Position numbers and translations under genes: made by a program
The notes under the pieces: generated by a model
What the model saw: the letters and a program-made list of their open reading frames with translations, nothing else
What the model was told of the DNA's origin: nothing
Databases searched by the model: none
Assembly: GCF_000621165.1 (NCBI RefSeq)
Contig: NZ_JHZA01000021.1
Location: 1-64,000 of the forward strand
From: Enterovibrio calviensis DSM 14347
GTDB lineage: Bacteria; Pseudomonadota; Gammaproteobacteria; Enterobacterales; Vibrionaceae
Length of the DNA: 64,000 bases
Direction of reading: 5' to 3'
Part shown: piece after piece, positions 49,612 to 58,432 of the stretch
Layout of the letters: every line of letters begins with the position of its first letter
How positions within the stretch are numbered: the first letter of the stretch is position 1

Positions 49612-50513
49612 GCCGAAATTTGCTCCTGTTCTGCGGCGGCTTTAGCGAGCACCCAATCACGAAACGCGGTAATGCGCCCCGAATCGGCATCCTTTTGCTG
49701 ACTCACCAAATAAAAGGCGTTTTTACTCATTAAGAAATGCTCGAACGGACACACCAATCGCCCTGACTCAAGTTCAGGCTGAGCCAGCACATTGTTACTT
49801 AGTGCAATCCCCTGCCCAAGGGCCGCGGCTTGAAGCACCATCGCCGAGTGACTAAAAATAGGACCATAGTTAAGATTAATATCAGTAATCTGATAGTGTT
49901 TGGCATACGTCGTCCAATCTCGCCTAGAACGATCGTGAAGCAAGGTGTGATGCTTAAGATCGGCGAGCGTGTTGAGCGGTTTATCGCTATGAATGACGGC
50001 TGGGCTGCACACAGGCAGAAGAAACTCAGGGTAAAGTTCATCGCAACGTAATCCTGGCCAATTTCCCCGTCCATAATAGATGGCGACATCCACATCATCA
50101 GTGAGAGAACCATCTTCCATGTCGACCGCTTTGATACGCACATCAATTTCAGGGTGCGCTTGGTTAAAATCCGATAAGCGCGGCACTAACCATTGAATCG
50201 CAAAGCTCGGCGGCAAGCTGATGGTCAGCGCCCCTTTGGCTCCTCGCTCCAAAACGCGATCAGTCGCATCAGCCAGAGACACAAAAATATCTTTAATGTC
50301 GAGAAAGTAGCTTTGCCCTTCTTCAGTCAACAATAAAGAGCGATTACGACGCCTGAAAAGTTTTAGGCCGAGAAACTCTTCCAATGATTTTATCTGATGA
50401 CTAACAGCAGCTTGCGTGACAAACAACTCTTCAGCAGCACGCGTGAAGCTTAAGTGCCTCGCAGCTGCTTCAAACACACGCAATGCGTTTAAAGGTGGTA
50501 AACGTCTGGCCAT
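49608..50513 (-). CDS. gcvA: Glycine cleavage system transcriptional regulator GcvA (LysR family)
   Basis: LysR-type regulator (301 aa; E. coli 305 aa). The N-terminal winged helix MARRLPPLNALRVFEAAARHLSF with FVTQAAVSHQIKSLEEFLGLKLFRR is nearly the GcvA consensus; the rest is the ligand-binding domain. In E. coli GcvA controls gcvTHP and the divergent small RNA gcvB. A GcvB-like RNA lies just upstream here on the opposite strand, which supports the call. It is first in the gcvA-hydrolase-ygdD-rlmM operon. Confidence 0.95.
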   Translation of the reverse strand: MARRLPPLNALRVFEAAARHLSFTRAAEELFVTQAAVSHQIKSLEEFLGLKLFRRRNRSLLLTEEGQSYFLDIKDIFVSLADATDRVLERGAKGALTISLPPSFAIQWLVPRLSDFNQAHPEIDVRIKAVDMEDGSLTDDVDVAIYYGRGNWPGLRCDELYPEFLLPVCSPAVIHSDKPLNTLADLKHHTLLHDRSRRDWTTYAKHYQITDINLNYGPIFSHSAMVLQAAALGQGIALSNNVLAQPELESGRLVCPFEHFLMSKNAFYLVSQQKDADSGRITAFRDWVLAKAAAEQEQISA

Positions 50514-50539
50514 TTCTCGCCCTAAATTGATAAGTTTTT

Positions 50540-50544
50540 CTAAT
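50540..50544 (+). promoter_or_regulatory. Possible GcvA recognition core (CTAAT)
   Basis: CTAAT is the core recognised by GcvA in E. coli. Here it sits between the gcvA start and the -35 of the GcvB-like RNA, about 60 bp upstream of the predicted RNA start. The motif is short, so this is support by position only. Confidence 0.45.
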
Positions 50545-50566
50545 GCACTACATTACAAAATGTCCA

Positions 50567-50595
50567 TTGTTCTGTCACCCCATAAAACCTATAGT
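50567..50595 (+). promoter_or_regulatory. Promoter of the GcvB-like sRNA
   Basis: -35-like TTGTTC (50567-50572), 17-bp spacer, -10 TATAGT (50590-50595). The predicted start is near 50602. It is divergent from gcvA, as for E. coli gcvB. Confidence 0.7.
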
Positions 50596-50601
50596 GCAGC
50601 C

Positions 50602-50770
50602 GCGCCCTAGGATTAACGCTCCCTACGTTCGTTCAATACTATGGTTGCGATGTTGTGTTTGCATATTTCGGCCTCAGCCGAGTCTCGGTAATAACATCTT
50701 GCCGTATTTTTACCTTTATCTATCAACTAGATTATCGTCGCACTGAGCATTTCACTCGGTGCTTTTTTTT
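50602..50770 (+). ncRNA. gcvB: GcvB-like small regulatory RNA
   Basis: RNA of about 170 nt without a plausible protein. A GU-rich single-stranded stretch with GATGTTGTGTTTGC (50649-50662) closely matches the R1 seed region of enterobacterial GcvB, which represses many amino-acid and peptide transporter mRNAs with Hfq. The 3' end is a strong terminator: stem GCACTGAG/CTCGGTGC (50740-50747 and 50755-50762), then eight T. A sigma-70-like promoter fits the 5' end. The location divergent from gcvA is the E. coli arrangement. The 50,771-50,947 stretch up to csdA shows only a small TCTGCG/CGCAGA hairpin (50831-50847). Confidence 0.87.
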
Positions 50771-50947
50771 GCCCATTTGTTATCAAACGTTCACTAACTG
50801 CCTTTCAATAGCGCGTCTCTGCGCTAAAGATCTGCGTCGAGCGCAGACTGTTCCGGACTGCTGCGCACGCACTTTCACTTGAGTTCATGTGACAGAAAAG
50901 CGATCATTCCTACCCGATAACAAACTCAACAACATGACGCCTAAATA

Positions 50948-52171
50948 ATGATGACCCAACCTTTTGATGTTGATGCCATTCGCCGCGATTTCCCTTCGCT
51001 AGACCAGCGCATCCATGGACAACCATTGGTGTATCTCGACAGTGCAGCCACTTCGCAGAAACCGTTGTCCGTCATCCAATGCATCAATGATTATTATTCA
51101 GGCGCAAATGCAAATGTTCATCGCGGCTCGCATTCGTTAACGGCTTCAGCAACACAACGTTTTGAAGCGGCAAGACAAACCGTTGCAGATTTTATTGGTG
51201 CATCAGTGAAGGGCATCGTTTGGACACGCGGAGCAACGGAAGCACTCAACCTCATTGCCCAAAGCTATGCCAGACAAACGCTTCAAGAAGGTGACGAGAT
51301 TCTTGTCAGCGAAATGGAACATCACGCCAATATTGTTCCTTGGCAAATGGTCGCGGAGCAGACCGGAGCAAAAGTAGTAAAATGGCCAGTCGACCCCGAA
51401 ACCTGCCAACTCGACCTATCTGCATTTGACACACTGCTTAATCAAAAGACAAAGATCATCGCCATTGCACATGTCAGCAACGTTACCGGCACGCGTAACC
51501 CCATCGAGAACATCATTGAAAAAGCCCATGCTAACGGTGCTATTGTGGTGGTTGATGGCTCGCAGGCAGTGGTGCATGAACAAGTTTGCATCAACGAGTT
51601 GGATGCGGATTTCTACGTCTTTTCAGGCCACAAGCTCTTTGCTCCTGCGGGCATTGGCGCGCTATATGGCAAACCCGCCCTGCTTGAAGCCATGCCTCCT
51701 TGGCATGGGGGCGGAAAAATGGTCGAAAATGTGTCATTCGACGGAACCACCTATGTCACGTCATCAGCGAAGTTTGAAGCAGGTACGCCAAACGTTGCTG
51801 GCGCTCTTGCGCTCGCCGAAGCGATCAATTGGGTTAACAAACTTGACCGTAAAGGCGCAGAACAGCATATAGCCTCGCTTCAGTCACAGTTGATCAATGG
51901 CATCAGAGACATCGATGATCTGTCACTCATTGGATTGCAACAAGGCGCTAGTGTTGTGGCATTTCACGTTGAAGGCGTACACCACTCCGATATTGCGACC
52001 TTACTTGATCAACAAGGCATCGCTGTGCGCTCAGGGCAACACTGTGCGCATCCGCTGATGGATGCACTCCGCCTAAATGGCTGTGTGCGCATCTCGATCG
52101 CTTTGTATAATACCGCCGATGACATTGAGCGCTGCATTGCAGCCATTCAAAAAGCCTGTGACTTACTTTGA
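50948..52171 (+). CDS. csdA: Cysteine desulfurase CsdA
   Basis: PLP enzyme (407 aa; E. coli CsdA 401 aa) that takes sulfur from cysteine as a persulfide and passes it to CsdE. The PLP Lys is in YVFSGHKLFAPAGIGALYG and the persulfide Cys in VRSGQHCAHPLMDAL. YLDSAATSQKP is the typical N-terminal block of the CsdA/SufS group. Two adjacent ATGs (50948, 50951) are possible starts. csdE follows 15 bp later; with tcdA this is the CSD system of E. coli. Confidence 0.95.
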   Translation: MMTQPFDVDAIRRDFPSLDQRIHGQPLVYLDSAATSQKPLSVIQCINDYYSGANANVHRGSHSLTASATQRFEAARQTVADFIGASVKGIVWTRGATEALNLIAQSYARQTLQEGDEILVSEMEHHANIVPWQMVAEQTGAKVVKWPVDPETCQLDLSAFDTLLNQKTKIIAIAHVSNVTGTRNPIENIIEKAHANGAIVVVDGSQAVVHEQVCINELDADFYVFSGHKLFAPAGIGALYGKPALLEAMPPWHGGGKMVENVSFDGTTYVTSSAKFEAGTPNVAGALALAEAINWVNKLDRKGAEQHIASLQSQLINGIRDIDDLSLIGLQQGASVVAFHVEGVHHSDIATLLDQQGIAVRSGQHCAHPLMDALRLNGCVRISIALYNTADDIERCIAAIQKACDLL

Positions 52172-52186
52172 GAAAGAACAAAGATT

Positions 52187-52609
52187 ATGACTACTTTTCC
52201 AGCACACCCTTTTGGCACTGAAATTACCACAGCAGATATTATTGATAGCATGAAAAGCTGCCGTAGCTGGGAAGACAAATATCGTCTCATTATTCAACTA
52301 GGTAAACGTCTTCCTAGTCTGGAAGAGAGCCTTAAATCGAAAAGTATTCCGGTCTCTGGCTGCGAGAGTAATGTGTGGTTAATTTGGAAAAATGACAACA
52401 ACTCTTACCAGTTTGCAGCAGATTCAGATGCGCGCATTGTTAAAGGATTGTTAGCGTTAATATTGGCCGCTTCAGAGGGAAAAACACAGGAAGAGTTAAT
52501 GGCATTTAATTTCGAAAAATACTTCGAAGAAATGTATTTACTTGATCATCTCAGCCCCTCTCGAAATAACGGAATTAGAGCAATTATTGACCAAATAAAG
52601 CACATTTAG
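52187..52609 (+). CDS. csdE: Sulfur acceptor protein CsdE (SufE family)
   Basis: SufE-like sulfur acceptor (140 aa; E. coli CsdE 147 aa). The acceptor Cys is in IPVSGCESNVWLIWK; SCRSWEDKYRLIIQLGKRLPSL is the conserved N-terminal helix. It works with CsdA and, in E. coli, hands sulfur on to TcdA/CsdL. In this window tcdA is 5 kb away with the PHB operon in between. There is no clear terminator after csdE. Confidence 0.95.
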   Translation: MTTFPAHPFGTEITTADIIDSMKSCRSWEDKYRLIIQLGKRLPSLEESLKSKSIPVSGCESNVWLIWKNDNNSYQFAADSDARIVKGLLALILAASEGKTQEELMAFNFEKYFEEMYLLDHLSPSRNNGIRAIIDQIKHI

Positions 52610-52866
52610 AGCCTTTCTGACTCCTTAATTTCTTATTCATTTCACCACGTTACATGACCACCTTACCGTACAATACACTTATTAAAGCTGAGACTTCAGT
52701 CGATAATTCCGATATTTAACTTGCGCATTAGTGGCTTTCTTTCTTAACTTGAATTGCTTTTGTTTTAAACAGTAGCGTCGATTAATTGAACAGCTAAATA
52801 CCAATGCGCTCGAACCAAAAAATAGTGTATTTTTCAAATTTAATTTAATCAAGATCAAACCACAAA

Positions 52867-52895
52867 CCAAAAATTAACATAACGTTAACTTTTGG
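52867..52895. promoter_or_regulatory. Imperfect palindrome in the csdE-phaB gap, possible operator
   Basis: Arms CCAAAAATTAAC and GTTAACTTTTGG (52867-52878 and 52884-52895) with a 5-bp spacer and a single mismatch. It lies in an AT-rich 550-bp non-coding gap (52,610-53,159), about 265 bp upstream of phaB. It may be a repressor site, but no regulator gene for it is in the window. A GTTGAG/CTCAAC repeat (53031-53052) is nearer to phaB. Nothing else is recognised in the gap. Confidence 0.5.
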
Positions 52896-53159
52896 TGCTT
52901 TATTGTGGATCCAGATCTTGTTTTTGTAATTCTCCCCCTATTCGTTTTGCCTTACTCAAAAGATTGTATATCTTTGAACCCAGTGGTCATAAAACCATCA
53001 TAATAATAAATTAATGTTCTACCGAGACTAGTTGAGTTTCCCTAGCCTCAACCCTTACGCGCTAATACTAAAAAATTAACGGTGCCTGTATTTTTGGACT
53101 TCCAAATGCAGTTACAGGGGTCATATTTAAATTGCTTGTTGTTAAGAATGGAGTCACCA

Positions 53160-53900
53160 ATGAAGAAACTCGCGCTAATCACCGGTTCAAAAGGTGGTAT
53201 CGGCTCAGCGATCACAGAGAAACTAGTAGGTGAGGGTTATCGTGTGATTGCCACTTACTTCACGGGAAATCTACAATGTGCCGAGCAATGGTTTGACGAG
53301 AAAAAATTCTCTTCTGATCAAGTGCGCCTTTTCGAATTAGACGTTACAAACACTGCCGAATGCGCAGAACGTCTTCCTACCCTTTTGTCAGAAGAAGGGA
53401 CTATCGATGTTGTTGTAAACAACGCGGGTATCACTCGTGATGGTCTTTTCAAGAAAATGGCTGCGGAAAACTGGCAGTCAGTTATCGACACTAACCTGAA
53501 CAGCCTGTTCAATGTTACTCAACCTCTTTTTGCTGCCATGTGCGAAAAAGGCGGTTGTCGCGTCGTCAACATCTCCTCGGTTAACGGACTGAAAGGTCAA
53601 TTTGGTCAAACCAACTACTCTGCTGCCAAAGCAGGCATGATTGGTTTCACCAAAGCGTTAGCAATGGAAGGTGCGCGTTATGGCGTAACGGCAAACGTTG
53701 TCGCTCCTGGTTACACAGCAACCCCAATGGTAGAAGCGATGCGCGAAGAAGTGCTGGAATCTATCAAAAGTGAGATTCCGATGAAGCGTCTGGCTCGCCC
53801 AGAAGAAATCGCGGAAGCAGTCGCGTATCTTGCAAGTGATGCAGGTGCGTATATCACTGGGGAAACACTGTCCGTCAACGGCGGCTTGTACATGCACTAA
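53160..53900 (+). CDS. phaB: Acetoacetyl-CoA reductase PhaB
   Basis: NADPH-dependent short-chain dehydrogenase (246 aa) that makes (R)-3-hydroxybutyryl-CoA, the PHB monomer. The Rossmann motif ALITGSKGGIGSAI is N-terminal. NNAGITRDGLFKKM is close to PhaB of other species, and the Tyr-x3-Lys pair is in TNYSAAKAGMIGFTKAL. The frame is open from 53082, but the ATG at 53160 (GGAG upstream) starts the conserved protein. It is first in phaB-phaA-phasin-phaC. Confidence 0.94.
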   Translation: MKKLALITGSKGGIGSAITEKLVGEGYRVIATYFTGNLQCAEQWFDEKKFSSDQVRLFELDVTNTAECAERLPTLLSEEGTIDVVVNNAGITRDGLFKKMAAENWQSVIDTNLNSLFNVTQPLFAAMCEKGGCRVVNISSVNGLKGQFGQTNYSAAKAGMIGFTKALAMEGARYGVTANVVAPGYTATPMVEAMREEVLESIKSEIPMKRLARPEEIAEAVAYLASDAGAYITGETLSVNGGLYMH

Positions 53901-53949
53901 GTCTTGTTCATCAAGACGAGCTACGTGTAAAAAAAAGGAAAGAGTTAAC

Positions 53950-55161
53950 ATGGAAAAAGTGTATATCGTTGCCGCCAAACGCACGGCGATTGGCGCATTC
54001 ACAGGTTCACTAAAAGATACTGCCGCAGGTCAACTAGCAGCCGTCGCTATCAAAGGCGCGCTAGAAGCTGGCAATGTTGCACCTGATGCCGTCAATGAAG
54101 TCATCCTTGGTAATGTTGTTAGTGCAGGCCAAGGCATGGGCATCGGTCGTCAAGCAGCTATCTTTGCAGGCTTACCTGAAACCGTACCTGCGTATGCTAT
54201 CAACATGGTATGTGGCAGTGGCATGAAAGCGGTAATGGACGCGGTTGCTCACATCCGCTGCGGTGATGCAGATGTTGTTGTTGCTGCTGGTGTTGAAAAC
54301 ATGTCTCAAATCCCATTCGCTGCATCAGGCTCTCTGCGCGGCGGCCAAAAAATGGGTGATATCGGTTTGAAAGACCTTTTGATCAACGATGGTCTTACCG
54401 ATGTTTACAACCGATTCCACATGGGCGTAACCGCTGAAAACGTTGCTGAACTTGTCGGTTTAAGCCGCGAGCAGCAAGACGCTTACGCTCAACAAAGCCA
54501 ACAGAAAGCCGTCGCTGCGATTGAAGCGGGTCGATTCAAAGATGAAATCGTTCCTGTTGAAGTGAAGCAACGTCGCCAAACTGTTTCTTTTGATACTGAT
54601 GAATACCCTAAAGCAGACTGCACTCAAGAAGGTCTGGGCAAGTTGCGCCCAGCATTTAACCGTGAAGGTTCTGTTACTGCAGGTAACGCGTCAGGTCTGA
54701 ACGATGGTGCTAGTGCCGTTATCGTCGCTTCTGAAGCTGCGGTCAAACGTCATGGTCTAACGCCATTGGCAGAAATTACCAGCTACGCGCAAGTTGGGTT
54801 AGATCCAAAAATTATGGGCTTAGGCCCAGTGGGTGCTGTAACCGAAGCTCTGAAAAAAGCAGAGCTATCGATTTCCGATATGGATCTGTTTGAACTCAAC
54901 GAAGCCTTTGCCGCTCAGGCTCTAGGTGTGGTTCACCAACTGGCTGACACACACAACATCAGCCCTGATGCCATTTTGGAAAAGGCAAATGTTAATGGTG
55001 GCGCAATTGCGTTGGGTCACCCGCTAGGTGCATCAGGTAACCGTATTTTGGTTTCATTGATTCACGAGTTAGAAAAACGCGAAGGCACATACGGTGTGGC
55101 TTCACTCTGTATCGGTGGCGGCATGGGAACGGCAGTTGTCGTGAAGCGTGCCAATAGCTAA
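53950..55161 (+). CDS. phaA: Acetyl-CoA acetyltransferase (beta-ketothiolase) PhaA
   Basis: Thiolase (403 aa) condensing two acetyl-CoA to acetoacetyl-CoA for PHB synthesis. The active-site Cys is residue 88 (NMVCGSGMKAVMDA), the catalytic His is in GGAIALGHPLGASGNR, and the second Cys in SLCIGGGMGTAVV. The upstream open frame from 53830 overlaps phaB; the ATG at 53950 begins the true N terminus MEKVYIVAAKRTAIGAF, preceded by a GGAAAGAG stretch. It lies 49 bp after phaB. Confidence 0.95.
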   Translation: MEKVYIVAAKRTAIGAFTGSLKDTAAGQLAAVAIKGALEAGNVAPDAVNEVILGNVVSAGQGMGIGRQAAIFAGLPETVPAYAINMVCGSGMKAVMDAVAHIRCGDADVVVAAGVENMSQIPFAASGSLRGGQKMGDIGLKDLLINDGLTDVYNRFHMGVTAENVAELVGLSREQQDAYAQQSQQKAVAAIEAGRFKDEIVPVEVKQRRQTVSFDTDEYPKADCTQEGLGKLRPAFNREGSVTAGNASGLNDGASAVIVASEAAVKRHGLTPLAEITSYAQVGLDPKIMGLGPVGAVTEALKKAELSISDMDLFELNEAFAAQALGVVHQLADTHNISPDAILEKANVNGGAIALGHPLGASGNRILVSLIHELEKREGTYGVASLCIGGGMGTAVVVKRANS

Positions 55162-55212
55162 GTCGATTAAGTTACCCCCTTGGATCTAATTAATATACTC
55201 AGGAGAAACACC

Positions 55213-55560
55213 ATGTACACAGATATGTTTAAAGCATTCTCAGAGCAAACTGAAAAAACAATGGCACCTTACGTTAAGTTCAACAAACTGGTTGCTAAAA
55301 ACGTTGAAACACTCACTGAGCTTCAACTTAGCGCAGTAAAAACTTACAGCGAAATGGGCCTAGCTCAAGTTAAAGCAGCAAGCGGCGTTACTGATGTAAC
55401 TTCTCTAACTGCATTTGGCGGCCAGCAAGTTGCTGCACTGACGAAACTGTCTCAGCAAATGATGGACGACAGCAACAAGCTGCAATCTCTTGCTAAAGAG
55501 TTCAAAGATGACCTTGAGCAACTAACTGCTGAAAATGTAAAAGCCGTTACTCCAGCTTAA
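55213..55560 (+). CDS. phaP: Phasin family protein
   Basis: Small helical protein (115 aa) that coats PHB granules. MYTDMFKAFSEQTEKTMAPYVKFNKLVAKNVE and VETLTELQLSAVKTYSEMG followed by a mid-region with VTSLTAFGGQQVAALTKLSQQMMDD match phasin-type sequences from vibrios. The start is the ATG at 55213 with AGGAG upstream. It lies between phaA and phaC, typical of Vibrionaceae pha operons. A strong hairpin follows and may set phasin expression above PhaC. Confidence 0.9.
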   Translation: MYTDMFKAFSEQTEKTMAPYVKFNKLVAKNVETLTELQLSAVKTYSEMGLAQVKAASGVTDVTSLTAFGGQQVAALTKLSQQMMDDSNKLQSLAKEFKDDLEQLTAENVKAVTPA

Positions 55561-55570
55561 ATAAGGTCAC

Positions 55571-55601
55571 CAACCCGCCTTCTTCTCTTGAAGGCGGGTT
55601 G
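55571..55601 (+). terminator. Strong hairpin between phasin and phaC genes
   Basis: Perfect 12-bp stem CAACCCGCCTTC/GAAGGCGGGTTG (55571-55582 and 55590-55601) with a 7-base loop. The following T-run is short (GTTTCC), so it probably acts as a partial terminator or 3' stabiliser for the phasin mRNA. Confidence 0.75.
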
Positions 55602-55624
55602 TTTCCGATCAAGAGGGTTTACAC

Positions 55625-57445
55625 ATGTATCAGAACTTCTTCTCGGACTACCTTGAAAAACTCCAAGATAGCAACCAGCAATGGTGGAAGGATCTCGAGC
55701 AAGGCAAGGCAGCCACAAACACCCCCTTAAATAAAGCGATGCAAGAGCAGAGTATGGAAGATACCGCTAAGCTTCTTGAGGGCGCTTCAAGCCAACCTGC
55801 CGCGATGCTGCAAATTCAAATGCAGTGGTGGGAAAAACAAATGGAAATCTGGCAAAACGTGGCGCTTGCCGCTAACAAAGCCAATGTTGTCGCTCCAGAA
55901 AAAGACGACAAACGATTCCAAGATGAAAGCTGGCAAGATGAGATGTTTTATAACTTCATCAAACAATCTTACCTACTTTTTGGCCGCACATATTTAGAAA
56001 CCATCAACGCCGTTGAAGGCTTGGACGAAAAAGCCAAAGAACGTTTGACGTTCTTTTCTCGCCAAGCAATCAATGCCATGTCACCTAGCAACTTTGTGGG
56101 AACAAACCCAGAGCTACTAAAACTCACCTTGGAACAAAATGGTGAGAACTTAGTGAAAGGTCTTCAACAATTACAAGAAGACTTAGAATCTAGCTCAGAC
56201 ATTCTCAAAGTTAGAATGACCAACAACAATGCGTTCCGCATTGGTGAGGATGTGGCAAACACACCTGGCGATGTTGTTTATAAAAATGAACTTTTTGAAC
56301 TGATCCAGTACCGTCCTACAACAGAAAAAGTCAATGCGACACCACTGTTGATCGTTCCGCCGTTTATCAACAAATACTACATTTTGGATCTTCGTGAGAA
56401 GAATTCCATGATGCGCTGGCTTGTCGAGCAAGGCCACACGGTATTCATGATGTCTTGGCGTAATCCTGGCATTGAGCAGCGTGATGTCGAGTTTGGTGAT
56501 TATGTCACTGAAGGCGTGGTGAAAGCCGTTAGCGCCATCGAAGACATTACCGGTCAATCACAAATTAATGCTGCAGGTTATTGTATTGGCGGCACAGTGC
56601 TGGCTTCAACCATTGCCTACTATGCTGCTAAGCGAATGAAAGCACGTATTAAATCTGCGTCTTTCTTTACTACCCTGCTTGATTTCGCACAGCCGGGCGA
56701 AGTAGGCGCTTACGTTAACGAAAATCTAGTTAGCGCAATTGAACTACAAAACAATGCTCGCGGATACATGGACGGACGCTCATTGAGCGTGACATTCAGT
56801 TTACTTCGCGAAAACAGCCTGTACTGGAATTACTATGTCGACAATTACCTCAAGGGCAACAGCCCTGTCGATTTTGACCTCCTTTACTGGAACAGTGATA
56901 GCACGAACGTTGCCGCGGCAACGCACAACTTCATGCTACGCGAGCTATATCTGAAGAACCGTTTGGTTGAAGATAAAGGCGTTAAAGTGGGTGGCGTGTG
57001 GATTGATTTGAACAAAATCAAAATCCCTACCTACTTTATCTCTGCTAAAGAAGACCATATTGCTCTATGGCAAGGCACCTACCGTGGTGCGCTCAACGTC
57101 AGTGGCAATAAAACCTTCGTGCTTGGTGAATCAGGCCACATCGCTGGTATTGTGAACCACCCTGCGAAAGGTAAGTATGGTTACTGGGTTAATGATGAAC
57201 TGAGCGAATCTGCCGATGAGTGGTTTGACTCTGCTCAGCACAACACAGGTTCTTGGTGGTCACATTGGGATAAGTGGCTGGAAGCATACAGCCCGAAAGA
57301 GAAGGTTGAGCCTTACAAAGCTGGATCTGACAACTTCCCTGTTTTGACGGTAGCGCCTGGCGACTACGTTAAACAAGTGCTGCCTATTGCTGTTAAAAGC
57401 GAATCTGAAGAAACATCAGAAGCACCGTCTAAAGCTGAAGCATAG
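55625..57445 (+). CDS. phaC: Class I poly(R)-hydroxyalkanoic acid synthase PhaC
   Basis: PHA polymerase (606 aa) that polymerises (R)-3-hydroxybutyryl-CoA on the granule surface. The lipase-box-like motif is GYCIGG with catalytic Cys320; the Asp is in ISAKEDHIALWQG and the His in GESGHIAGIVNHPAKG. MMSWRNPGIEQRD and the N-terminal region (about 1-200) are typical class I PhaC features. It is last in phaB-phaA-phasin-phaC; a bidirectional terminator follows. Confidence 0.95.
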   Translation: MYQNFFSDYLEKLQDSNQQWWKDLEQGKAATNTPLNKAMQEQSMEDTAKLLEGASSQPAAMLQIQMQWWEKQMEIWQNVALAANKANVVAPEKDDKRFQDESWQDEMFYNFIKQSYLLFGRTYLETINAVEGLDEKAKERLTFFSRQAINAMSPSNFVGTNPELLKLTLEQNGENLVKGLQQLQEDLESSSDILKVRMTNNNAFRIGEDVANTPGDVVYKNELFELIQYRPTTEKVNATPLLIVPPFINKYYILDLREKNSMMRWLVEQGHTVFMMSWRNPGIEQRDVEFGDYVTEGVVKAVSAIEDITGQSQINAAGYCIGGTVLASTIAYYAAKRMKARIKSASFFTTLLDFAQPGEVGAYVNENLVSAIELQNNARGYMDGRSLSVTFSLLRENSLYWNYYVDNYLKGNSPVDFDLLYWNSDSTNVAAATHNFMLRELYLKNRLVEDKGVKVGGVWIDLNKIKIPTYFISAKEDHIALWQGTYRGALNVSGNKTFVLGESGHIAGIVNHPAKGKYGYWVNDELSESADEWFDSAQHNTGSWWSHWDKWLEAYSPKEKVEPYKAGSDNFPVLTVAPGDYVKQVLPIAVKSESEETSEAPSKAEA

Positions 57446-57466
57446 TTCTGCATTACCATTCAGATC

Positions 57467-57495
57467 AAAAAAGGCCACGTTGTGGCCTTTTTTTT
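57467..57495. terminator. Bidirectional Rho-independent terminator for phaC and tcdA
   Basis: Stem AAGGCCAC/GTGGCCTT (57471-57478 and 57482-57489) flanked by six A on one side and eight T on the other; it lies between the converging phaC and tcdA. Confidence 0.9.
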
Positions 57496-57536
57496 GATTT
57501 CGAGTCAGCATAGTTTCGCTGGAATCATACTTACTG

Positions 57537-58349
57537 CTATGACTTAGCTGACGCGTTAGCCGTTAACTTCGCAATAATGCGTGATACCGCGACAAAACCA
57601 AAAGTAGCTGTGACCATGGTGGCAGCGCCAAAGCCGCTCGCACAATCCATTCGTTTTGGCCCTTCTGCGCTTGCTTTCGTTTCACACACACTACCATCTG
57701 GCTGAGGGTACTTGAGCTGTTCGGTAGAGAACACACAATCAATGCCAAACTTGCGACCTTGGGTCTTGGTGAAATTATGGAAACGACGCAGGTTATTTCG
57801 CAATTTCGCAGCCAAAGGGTCTTGAATGGTTTTCGTTAGGTCCGCAACTTGAATCTGTGTTGGGTCGATCTGACCACCAGCACCACCCACAGTGATGATT
57901 TTTATCTTGTTGCGCTTACAGTATGCAATCAAGGCTGTTTTAGGCTTGATGCTATCAATTGCATCTAACACGTAGTCAAAGTCTTTGGTGATGTACTCAG
58001 GAATGTTGTCTTCCGAGATGAAATCATCAATCAGGTTAATCTGACAATCCGGGTTGATCGCACGCACTCGATCCGCCATGACTTCAATCTTGCTTTGACC
58101 AATCGTTCCAGCCATTGCATGGATTTGACGGTTCACGTTCGTCACGCAAATGTCATCCATATCAATCAACGTCAATGCGCCCACACCACTGCGTGCCAAT
58201 GCTTCTGCCGCCCAAGAACCAACACCACCAATGCCAATCACACAGACGTGAGCTTGCCTTAATATCTCAAGCTCTGTCGCGCCGTATAAGCGACGTGTGC
58301 CGCCAAAGCGTTGTTGATAGCTTTCTGATGCTGGGGATGTTGTTGTCAT
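57537..58349 (-). CDS. tcdA: tRNA threonylcarbamoyladenosine dehydratase TcdA (CsdL)
   Basis: E1-like ATP-dependent enzyme (270 aa; E. coli 268 aa) that dehydrates t6A37 of tRNA to cyclic ct6A, with sulfur input from CsdA/CsdE in E. coli. The adenylation core is VCVIGIGGVGSWAAEALARSGVGALTLIDMDDICVTNVNRQ; YQQRFGGTRRLYG is the typical N terminus. The frame extends upstream to 58457; the ATG at 58349 is preferred on length. In E. coli it directly follows csdE. Confidence 0.95.
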   Translation of the reverse strand: MTTTSPASESYQQRFGGTRRLYGATELEILRQAHVCVIGIGGVGSWAAEALARSGVGALTLIDMDDICVTNVNRQIHAMAGTIGQSKIEVMADRVRAINPDCQINLIDDFISEDNIPEYITKDFDYVLDAIDSIKPKTALIAYCKRNKIKIITVGGAGGQIDPTQIQVADLTKTIQDPLAAKLRNNLRRFHNFTKTQGRKFGIDCVFSTEQLKYPQPDGSVCETKASAEGPKRMDCASGFGAATMVTATFGFVAVSRIIAKLTANASAKS

Positions 58350-58432
58350 ACTAAATCGCTCAGTCTTTTGAGTGGTCATCATGGAGTGCGGTTTATACGC
58401 GTTTGCCGCGAAAATGTCCATTCTCTCAACGT

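Noticed and set aside
50655-50882. 75-aa plus-strand open frame in the gcvA-csdA gap
   Set aside because: It runs through the GcvB-like RNA and its terminator; no ribosome-binding site or similarity.
52682-52870. 62-aa minus-strand open frame in the AT-rich gap before phaB
   Set aside because: Lys-rich low-complexity product with no ribosome-binding site; expected by chance in AT-rich DNA.
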